From a bacterium (GTDB lineage: Bacteria; Patescibacteriota; Patescibacteriia; JAACEG01), in NCBI GenBank assembly GCA_027040785.1, contig JALULG010000078.1, positions 1-10,105 on the forward strand: a DNA stretch of 10,105 nucleotides, read 5' to 3'. Position 1 is the first letter of the stretch. The number at the start of each line of letters is the position of its first letter. Position numbers and translations under genes: made by a program. Shown one piece after another: positions 4,970 through 10,105 of this stretch. The notes beneath the pieces are model-generated. The model had not been told where the DNA came from, did not search any database, and worked only from the letters and a program-made list of their open reading frames with translations.

Positions 4970-6911
4970 AAACACAAAAGAAAAAAGAAAAAAAAATCGA
5001 TGGTTAATGTTTTTTACTGTCGGTTTTTTTATTTTATTGTTTTTAATTTTCGGTTTTTTGCTTTTTTTAAATTTTTATTATCAAAATAAAATTTTTCCCG
5101 GAGTTCAAATTGGTGGTATTAATTTATCCGGAAAAACACGTAAAGAGGCTTTGGTTGATTTAAAGAAATCATCTGATTATTTAATGCGAGAAGGTTTGTT
5201 TTTTAAATATAAAGACAAAGAAGTTGTTGTTTCGTCTGCTTTAATATCTACCGGAGATATTGATTTATCTAGAGAAATTTTTTCCATTGATTTGGAAAAA
5301 TCGGTTGAAAAAGCTTTTACAATCGGAAGAAATAAAAATTTTTTTCAAAATACGAAAGAAAGGGTTGTTTCTTTTTTGAAAAAAAAGGATTATCCGATTA
5401 ACTATTATTTAAATGAAAAAGAATTAAGAGATGCTTTACATAAAAATTTTTCCGACTTGGAAAAACCGGGAAACGATGCTTATTTTAAAATAATTTTTAA
5501 AAACAAGAAACCGGAGATTAAAATTATTTCAGAAAAATTGGGCAGAACTTTTGATTACGATTTAGCTATTTTAAAAGCAAAAAATAATATTTCTTTTTTG
5601 AAAAATGATCCGATAAAAATGTATATTAAAACCGATTATCCCAAAATCAAAAAAGAAGATATCGCTTTATTGATCCCTAAAATAAAAAACATTTTAAACA
5701 GAAAAGATATTTCTTTAACAATAAATTGTTCGGTTGATAAAGATTTACAGGAATATTGTCCAAATAATAATGATTTGGAAATAAAGAAAATTGATAAAAA
5801 ATTAATTGCTTCTTGGATAGGGTATGAACCTGGAAGCAATTATATTCGTTTGGTTTTAAATAGAGAAAAAGTTAAAAATTTTTTAGAAAATTTAAATAAA
5901 AAAATAGCTAAACCGGCTCAAGACGCTCGTTTTAAAATGAAAGACGGCAGGGTTGTTGAGTTTTATAGCGGTAAAAACGGGATAAAAATTGATATTAAAA
6001 GGACGGTTGACGAAATAGATAATATTTTTTTTGATAGCAATGTTTTGAATGTTGATATTTATATTACGCGAGATTTGGCCAAAAATTCAATTGAGGACAT
6101 AAATGATTTGGGAATTAAAGAATTGGTCGGCAAAGGAGAATCTGATTTTTCCGGAAGTCCTAAAAACAGACGGCATAATATTAAGACCGGAGCTGATTCT
6201 TTAAATGGACTCTTAATTAAACCGGGAGAAGAGTTTTCTTTAGTTAAGAATTTAGGTGAAATTGATGCTGAACATGGTTATTTGCAAGAACTGGTTATTA
6301 AGGGAAACAAAACGGTTCCGGAGTATGGGGGAGGGCTTTGTCAAATAGCCACCACAATGTTTCGTTTGGCTTTAAATACCGGCCTGCCTATTACTGAAAG
6401 GCATCCGCACGCTTATCGAGTGGTTTATTATGAACCGGCCGGAACCGATGCAACCATTTATATACCAAAACCGGATTTAAAGTTTATCAATGACACCGAT
6501 CATTATTTATTATTACAAACAAAAATAGAAGGAAATAAACTAATTTTTAGTTTTTGGGGAACCGATGATGGTCGCAAAGTGGAGATTTCAAAGCCGAAAA
6601 TTTATAATATTGTTCCTCCCGGACCAACCAAAATAATTGAAACGGAAGATTTAAAGCCCGGAGAAAAGAAGTGTACGGAAAGTTCTCATAACGGAGCTGA
6701 TGCCGAATTTAAGAGAATTATTATTTATAAAAATGGAGAAAAAAAAGAAGAACGATGGTTTAGTAGGTATCGTCCTTGGCAAGCTGTTTGTTTAATTGGC
6801 AAGGAAAAAGAAGATCTTGATGAAAATGGTGAAAACAAAGAGAAAAGTGGAGAAAAAGAGGAAAATGATGAAGCTGTGAATGTGGAAAATGTTGAAAATA
6901 AAACAAATTAA
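4962..6911 (+). CDS. VanW-family membrane-anchored cell-wall protein
   Basis: 649 residues. A short basic cytoplasmic start is followed by one membrane helix (about 14-40, LMFFTVGFFILLFLIFGFLL), so the rest lies outside the membrane. FPGVQIGGINLSGKTRKEAL (45-64) begins the putative peptidoglycan-binding (PG_binding_4-like) region, about 45-240, with a related stretch to about 370. The VanW domain covers about 383-535, with its hallmark YGGGLCQIATTMFRLALN (455-472), ITERHPHAYRV and the AGTDATIY segment. A smaller domain with two Cys (C571, C610) follows, then a Lys/Glu/Asn-rich tail. VanW proteins were named from vancomycin-resistance clusters, but their biochemical role is unclear; this one need not confer resistance. 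It overlaps the previous gene by 8 nt, and its stop touches the 118-nt hairpin. Confidence 0.93.
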   Translation: MSKNTKEKRKKNRWLMFFTVGFFILLFLIFGFLLFLNFYYQNKIFPGVQIGGINLSGKTRKEALVDLKKSSDYLMREGLFFKYKDKEVVVSSALISTGDIDLSREIFSIDLEKSVEKAFTIGRNKNFFQNTKERVVSFLKKKDYPINYYLNEKELRDALHKNFSDLEKPGNDAYFKIIFKNKKPEIKIISEKLGRTFDYDLAILKAKNNISFLKNDPIKMYIKTDYPKIKKEDIALLIPKIKNILNRKDISLTINCSVDKDLQEYCPNNNDLEIKKIDKKLIASWIGYEPGSNYIRLVLNREKVKNFLENLNKKIAKPAQDARFKMKDGRVVEFYSGKNGIKIDIKRTVDEIDNIFFDSNVLNVDIYITRDLAKNSIEDINDLGIKELVGKGESDFSGSPKNRRHNIKTGADSLNGLLIKPGEEFSLVKNLGEIDAEHGYLQELVIKGNKTVPEYGGGLCQIATTMFRLALNTGLPITERHPHAYRVVYYEPAGTDATIYIPKPDLKFINDTDHYLLLQTKIEGNKLIFSFWGTDDGRKVEISKPKIYNIVPPGPTKIIETEDLKPGEKKCTESSHNGADAEFKRIIIYKNGEKKEERWFSRYRPWQAVCLIGKEKEDLDENGENKEKSGEKEENDEAVNVENVENKTN

Positions 6912-7028
6912 AACCTGCTCTTGAAACTGCAGACTAGAAATTAACAACAGGATATAATCAGCCGTGGCCAAGTATTCTTGTTGGCTAATTTCCATGCTTG
7001 TCGTGTCTGCAGGTTTAAGAGCAGGTTT
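6911..7028. ncRNA. 118-nt imperfect hairpin between convergent genes, candidate structured RNA
   Basis: The outer arms 6911-6934 and 7005-7028 match at 22 of 24 positions, with 12 perfect bp at the base (AAACCTGCTCTT / AAGAGCAGGTTT). Inner arms GAAATTA (6937-6943) and TAATTTC (6986-6992) extend it, then a weaker stem leads to an 18-nt loop containing GCCGTGGC. GC content is about 41%, well above the surroundings. In plus-strand RNA two of the imperfect pairs become G-U wobbles, but in minus-strand RNA they become A-C mismatches, favouring the plus strand (a vanW 3' UTR). However, a good minus-strand promoter points at it, and on that strand the stem is followed by a T-rich run. It does not match tRNA, tmRNA, RNase P, SRP or 6S RNA hallmarks as I know them. 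It could also be a decayed mobile palindrome or an unusual terminator. Confidence 0.45.
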
Positions 7029-7062
7029 GACTTGAAAATATATTAAATTTTTGAACAACTTT

Positions 7063-7079
7063 TACGATAATATATCGTA
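7063..7079. promoter_or_regulatory. palindrome over a -10 box, possible operator
   Basis: TACGATA (7063-7069) and TATCGTA (7073-7079) are perfect 7-bp arms with a 3-bp centre. The right arm contains the -10 hexamer of the minus-strand promoter at 7074-7102, so a bound protein would block it. Confidence 0.4.
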
Positions 7080-7102
7080 GCATAAAGAAAAAAATCTGTC
7101 AA
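7074..7102 (-). promoter_or_regulatory. strong promoter pointing away from tig toward the 118-nt hairpin
   Basis: On the minus strand, TTGACA (7097-7102, 6/6) is followed after exactly 17 nt by TACGAT (7074-7079, 4/6), preceded by TGC as an extended -10. The start would be near 7067. No gene lies downstream on this strand; transcription would run through the hairpin (6911-7028) and then antisense to the vanW-like 3' end. Confidence 0.55.
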
Positions 7103-7108
7103 GGGTTT

Positions 7109-8401
7109 TTATTTTTTTGTTTGAATGATTTTTTTCTTTAATTCTTGAATTACTTTTTGGTTACTTAAAACATTTGTTAAATAATTTTTATACTCCGGAC
7201 TTTTGATTTGTTCTTTGGCATTTTCATCATGATTATATTGCAATAATAATTTTTTGATTTCATCATCAACTTCTTTTTCCGTAATATTAATATTATTTTC
7301 TCTGGCGTAAGCCTGGATAAATAGGGCGGTTTTAACTCTTTTTTCCGCTTGCGGTAAAAAATCTTTTTTAAGTTCTTCTTCTGTTTTTTTAAGATGAGTT
7401 AAATAATCCTCAAGTTTTATTCCTTGATTGGCTAAATTTCCGGTAAGTTCGTGAATCATTTTATGGACCTCTTCTTTTAATAGTATTTCCGGAATTTCTT
7501 CAAATTCAGATACTTTAATTACTTCATCTAACATTTCCAATTCTTGTCTTTCTTTTTCTTTTTGTTTTGCTTCAATTTCCAAATTATCTTTAATTTGTTT
7601 TTGAAGTTCTTTTAAATTTTTAAAATTTCCCAAAGTTTTGGCAAAATCATCGCTTATTTTCGGAACATCTCTTTCGTAAACCCCTTTAACATCAACTTTA
7701 CATTTGATAATTTGTCCGGCTAATGTTTTATTGTAATGATCTTTAGGAAATTTTATATCAAATTCTTTTTTTTCACCCTTTTTCATTCCTTTTAATTTTT
7801 CTTCAAAACCGGGAATATAATGAGGTTCACCCATGATAACTTTATATCCTCTGGATTGTCCGCCTTCAACCGGAAGATTGTCTTTTAATAAATCTAAATC
7901 TATTTCCAAAATATCATTTTTTTTCGCCCCTCTATCTGTTATTTTTTCCTTGGCGCGACTTTCAGCTAATTGTTTTATTGTTTGATCAACTTTTTTTTCG
8001 TCAATTTTAATTTTTTTCGCTTTTATTTTAATTTTGTCAATATTACCGATTTTTACTTTCGGCATTAAAGAAACAGTCGCTTTATATTCCAAAGGGTTGT
8101 TTGGCGCCATTTTAATTACATCTATTTTGGGAGCTTCAATTGGAATTAATTTTTTTTCTCCTAAAGCTTTAATGTAACTATTTTGAATTATATCGTTAAT
8201 AGCTTCTTCCATAATTGCTCCGGCGCCAAACTTTTGTTCAACTATTTTATAAGGAGCTTTACCGGGTCTAAAACCGTTTATTTTACTTTTTTGGCTGATT
8301 TTTTGAGCCGCTTTTTCCATTTCTTTTTGATATTCTTCCGGTTCTAATTTTACGGTTAATTCTATTTTGTTTTTGGGTAATTTTTTAATATTAATTTTCA
8401 T
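7109..8401 (-). CDS. tig: trigger factor, ribosome-associated chaperone and peptidyl-prolyl isomerase
   Basis: 430 residues, close to E. coli trigger factor (432). The N-terminal ribosome-binding domain has the signature INGFRPGKAPYKIVEQKFG, with GFRPGKAP at 43-50, which docks on L23 at the exit tunnel. The FKBP-type isomerase domain covers about 150-245, including YKVIMGEPHYIPGFEEKLKG and FPKDHYNKTLAGQ. The rest is the long helical arm and substrate cradle. It meets nascent chains co-translationally. The gene starts 20 nt after nusA stops, with no promoter or terminator between them, so both are expected on one transcript. tig is often found before clpP in other bacteria; here it follows nusA. 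Confidence 0.96.
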   Translation of the reverse strand: MKINIKKLPKNKIELTVKLEPEEYQKEMEKAAQKISQKSKINGFRPGKAPYKIVEQKFGAGAIMEEAINDIIQNSYIKALGEKKLIPIEAPKIDVIKMAPNNPLEYKATVSLMPKVKIGNIDKIKIKAKKIKIDEKKVDQTIKQLAESRAKEKITDRGAKKNDILEIDLDLLKDNLPVEGGQSRGYKVIMGEPHYIPGFEEKLKGMKKGEKKEFDIKFPKDHYNKTLAGQIIKCKVDVKGVYERDVPKISDDFAKTLGNFKNLKELQKQIKDNLEIEAKQKEKERQELEMLDEVIKVSEFEEIPEILLKEEVHKMIHELTGNLANQGIKLEDYLTHLKKTEEELKKDFLPQAEKRVKTALFIQAYARENNINITEKEVDDEIKKLLLQYNHDENAKEQIKSPEYKNYLTNVLSNQKVIQELKKKIIQTKK

Positions 8402-8421
8402 AATTTTGATTGGTTGATTAA

Positions 8422-9615
8422 TTATTTGTTATTTTTGTCTTCAATTTCTTTATCTTTTTTATTTTCTGTTTCTTTATTTGTTTTATCTTTTTCTTCTACG
8501 ATATCTATTTTCCAATCGGTTAATTTGGCTGCTAAGCGAGCGTTTTGTCCTCCTTTTCCAATAGCTAAAGAAAATTGATCGCTTTTGACTTTTACAACAG
8601 CTTCTTTTTCTTTTTTATTTAATTTGATTGAGGATATTTTGGCGGGAGATAAAGCGTTTTTGATGTATTTTTCAGGATCATCGTTATATTCAATGATATC
8701 TATTTTTTCTCCATTTAACTCATTGATAATCACTTGAATTCTGTTTCCTCTTTGTCCAATACAAGATCCGATCGGATCAATGGAGCTGTCATCAGTTGTA
8801 ACCGCCACCTTTGATCTTTCTCCGGCTTCTCTGGCGATGCCTTTGATTTCCACTATTCCACTGGAAATTTCCGGAATTTCAACCGTAAAAAGTTCTTTTA
8901 AAATTTCCTCACTTCGCCTTGATAAGATTATTTCGGGACCTTTCGGACCTTCTTCAACTGATACAATGTAAAATTTCATTTGACTGCCAACATTATACAT
9001 TTCTCCTTTTATTTGTTGTTCTGCCGGAAGAATAGCGTTTGCTTTTCCAATAACAACGGAAACAAAATTTTTATTATATCTTTCAATGATTCCGTTAACA
9101 ACCGTATTTTCTTTTTTCTTCATTTCGTCAAAAAGAGTTTTTCTTTCCGCTTCTCTTAATTTTTGAATTATTACTTGTTTGGCTGTTTGCGCGGCCATTC
9201 TGCCATAACCGGCCGGTTTTTCTAAAGGAATTATTATTTCATCACCGATTTTAGCGTCTTTTTTGATTTTTTTAGCTTCGCTTAATTGAATTTCTGTTTT
9301 TGGGTTAAATTTTTTCACTTCTTCTCCTTCTTCTTCAGATTCTTTTTCTTTTTTTTCCACTTTATTTTTATTTTCTTCTTTACTTTCTTCCTCTTCTTCT
9401 GGTAAGTCGGGGACAACCGTTTTGATATCAAAAACTTCAGAGCTACCGTCTTTAATATTAAAATTCACTTTTATGTTTTGCAGTTTATTTCCGTAATCTT
9501 TTCTGTAAGCGGCCGCCAAGGCGGATTCAATGGTTTCTAAAACTTGTTTTTCGGAAATTCCTTTTTCATCGCAAATTTGTTTTAATGCGATTGCAAATTG
9601 TTTTTGGTCTAACAT
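8422..9615 (-). CDS. nusA: transcription termination/antitermination factor NusA
   Basis: 397 residues. It binds RNA polymerase and modulates pausing, intrinsic termination and antitermination. The N-terminal polymerase-binding domain runs to about 165 and is split by an acidic Glu/Lys insert at about 71-100. The S1 domain is at about 170-235. KH1 (about 236-305) has GIVEIKGIAREAGERSKVAV and GSCIGQRGNRIQ (283-294). KH2 (about 325-374) has LAIGKGGQNARLAAKL. It lacks the C-terminal acidic repeats of E. coli NusA and ends in a Lys/Glu/Asn tail, giving a length near that of Gram-positive NusA. The ATG at 9615 has no Shine-Dalgarno. The rimP and infB neighbours usual for nusA are absent from the visible side. 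The leader contains a terminator-like hairpin. Confidence 0.96.
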   Translation of the reverse strand: MLDQKQFAIALKQICDEKGISEKQVLETIESALAAAYRKDYGNKLQNIKVNFNIKDGSSEVFDIKTVVPDLPEEEEESKEENKNKVEKKEKESEEEGEEVKKFNPKTEIQLSEAKKIKKDAKIGDEIIIPLEKPAGYGRMAAQTAKQVIIQKLREAERKTLFDEMKKKENTVVNGIIERYNKNFVSVVIGKANAILPAEQQIKGEMYNVGSQMKFYIVSVEEGPKGPEIILSRRSEEILKELFTVEIPEISSGIVEIKGIAREAGERSKVAVTTDDSSIDPIGSCIGQRGNRIQVIINELNGEKIDIIEYNDDPEKYIKNALSPAKISSIKLNKKEKEAVVKVKSDQFSLAIGKGGQNARLAAKLTDWKIDIVEEKDKTNKETENKKDKEIEDKNNK

Positions 9616-9632
9616 AGATTTTTATTACAGTT

Positions 9633-9660
9633 AAAAATAAGTAGCTTTTTCAGCTACTTA
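9633..9660 (-). terminator. terminator-like hairpin in the nusA leader, possible attenuator
   Basis: On the minus strand TAAGTAGCT (9652-9660) and AGCTACTTA (9638-9646) form a perfect 9-bp stem with loop GAAAA, followed by TTTTT (9633-9637). It lies between the promoter (start near 9668) and the nusA ATG (9615), so it would cut transcription after about 35 nt. It lacks a T run on the plus strand and ends no gene from the right. Confidence 0.75.
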
Positions 9661-9674
9661 CCAAATATATTATA

Positions 9675-9703
9675 ATACTACAATATTTTATTTTTTGTGT
9701 CAA
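9675..9703 (-). promoter_or_regulatory. promoter of the nusA-tig operon
   Basis: On the minus strand, TTGACA (9698-9703, 6/6) is followed after 17 nt by TAGTAT (9675-9680, 4/6). A second AT-rich box, TATAAT, lies a few bases further downstream but is too far from the -35. Confidence 0.7.
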
Positions 9704-9731
9704 CTTTTTAGGTTTATTAATTTTTAAATCC

Positions 9732-9759
9732 TTGACTTTTTCTCTTTATTTGTTAGTTT
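9732..9759 (+). promoter_or_regulatory. weak candidate promoter, divergent from nusA
   Basis: TTGACT (9732-9737) is followed after 16 nt by TAGTTT (9754-9759), with TGT just before it. If real, it would transcribe the repeat cluster toward the possible gene at 10084. Confidence 0.3.
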
Positions 9760-9783
9760 TAAAATATTAAGTAGGTTTTTTCA

Positions 9784-9867
9784 TGTCATGCTGAACTTGT
9801 TTCAGCATCTCATAGGAAAGAGTTAAAGCTTAAATCCCCGAGATTCTGAAACAAGTTCAGAATGACA
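9784..9867. repeat. composite palindromic repeat unit, copies B1 and B2
   Basis: B1 (9784-9811, reverse; arms ATGCTGAA/TTCAGCAT) and B2 (9840-9867, forward; arms ATTCTGAA/TTCAGAAT) face each other across 28 nt. The whole 84-nt unit starts with TGTCA and ends with TGACA, making it a large inverted repeat. Confidence 0.88.
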
Positions 9868-9896
9868 GCGCTTTTTTTTATCATGTCAATCATCCC

Positions 9897-9978
9897 TGTC
9901 ATGCTGAACTCGTTTCAGCATCTCGTGGAAAAAAGTAAGACCTAAAATCCCCGAGATCCTGAAATGTTCAGGATGACA
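9897..9978. repeat. composite palindromic repeat unit, copies B3 and B4
   Basis: B3 (9897-9924, reverse; arms ATGCTGAA/TTCAGCAT) and B4 (9953-9978, forward, short loop ATG; arms ATCCTGAA/TTCAGGAT) have the same arrangement as B1-B2. The spacer is exactly 28 nt with similar sequence, ending AAATCCCC. Confidence 0.88.
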
Positions 9979-9987
9979 TGTGACGAA

Positions 9988-10039
9988 CACGAGACTCTGA
10001 ACTCCTTATGTCACCCTGAATTTATTTCAGGGTCTCGTG
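9988..10039. repeat. half-copy plus full copy B6 of the palindromic repeat
   Basis: A half-copy, CACGAGACTCTGAA (9988-10001), is followed by a full reverse copy (10009-10036; arms ACCCTGAA/TTCAGGGT). The half-copy also pairs at 13 of 14 positions with 10026-10039, making a larger fold. The stretch 10006-10036 is identical to 2594-2624. A similar half-plus-full arrangement occurs at 2350-2398. Confidence 0.85.
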
Positions 10040-10083
10040 GAAAAGAGTAAAACCTAAAATTATAAAAAAATAACCTCAAAACA

Positions 10084-10105
10084 ATGACTAAAAAAAATAT
10101 CATCA
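10084..10105 (+). CDS. possible start of a gene running off the right edge
   Basis: An ATG followed by ACT and Lys/Asn/Ile codons (MTKKNII) runs to the edge with no stop. The A-rich leader without Shine-Dalgarno is like the other starts here, and a Lys-rich start would suit a signal peptide or housekeeping protein. Only seven codons are visible, so this is a suggestion. Confidence 0.3.

Larger units (their letters stand above)
9616..10083. other. gene-free stretch right of nusA
   Basis: This 468-base stretch holds the nusA leader hairpin and promoter (9633-9703), a weak plus-strand promoter candidate, and a cluster of five full repeat copies plus one half-copy (9784-10036). No credible coding frame was seen. 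Confidence 0.85.

Noticed and set aside
6911..7028. SRP RNA or 6S RNA
   Set aside because: Neither strand has the SRP GGAA-loop motif region, and the length and bulge layout do not fit 6S RNA; a covariance search would settle it.
6792..7058. 88-residue minus-strand frame across the 118-nt hairpin, with a protein-like stretch MEISQQEYLATADYILLL
   Set aside because: The other half is antisense to the vanW-like tail and is low-complexity Phe/Ile. A hidden peptide of about 30 residues cannot be excluded, but nothing supports it.

Overview
The window is AT-rich bacterial DNA, roughly 30% GC by eye. It is compact and housekeeping in character, and most likely comes from a Candidate Phyla Radiation (Patescibacteria/Parcubacteria-like) genome. 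That placement is inference from five things: the small secreted protein at 268-732 with its 'ENLDYDQWKKLHEE' / 'IRTELGLG' pattern and 'DTNGDGICD' tail; a shortened four-domain S1 protein; Lys/Glu-rich tails on several proteins; almost no Shine-Dalgarno sites; and mixed gene neighbourhoods. Confirmed genes end in TAA or TAG and contain no in-frame TGA, so there is no sign that UGA is recoded.

Layout. 1-267: an unidentified 3' gene fragment and palindromes. 268-732 (+): small exported protein. 745-783: bidirectional terminator shared with two tRNA genes on the minus strand, Gly(GCC) then Ala(TGC), 3 nt apart. 1012-2190 (-): S1-domain protein with a strong promoter, an inverted repeat across the -10 box, and a folded leader. 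2206-2740: a 535-base gap with six copies of a palindromic repeat and the glyS promoter. 2741-6911 (+): tight operon glyS - hsp20 - unknown acidic protein - vanW-like membrane protein. 6911-7028: a 118-nt imperfect hairpin between convergent genes, with a consensus promoter pointing at it from the right. 7109-9615 (-): nusA then tig, with promoter and a terminator-like attenuator ahead of nusA. 9616-10083: a second gene-free stretch with five more repeat copies. 10084 onward: the possible start of another gene.

The genes together. Most of the window serves translation and protein quality control: glycyl-tRNA synthetase and its substrate tRNA-Gly, tRNA-Ala, S1, trigger factor, Hsp20 and NusA. 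The VanW-like protein is the only clear cell-envelope gene. The most interesting non-coding features are the repeat family, whose stems covary across 11 copies and which recurs as two-element units with a constant 28-29 nt spacer; the terminator-like nusA leader; the S1 leader and operator-like repeat; and the 118-nt hairpin with its facing promoter.
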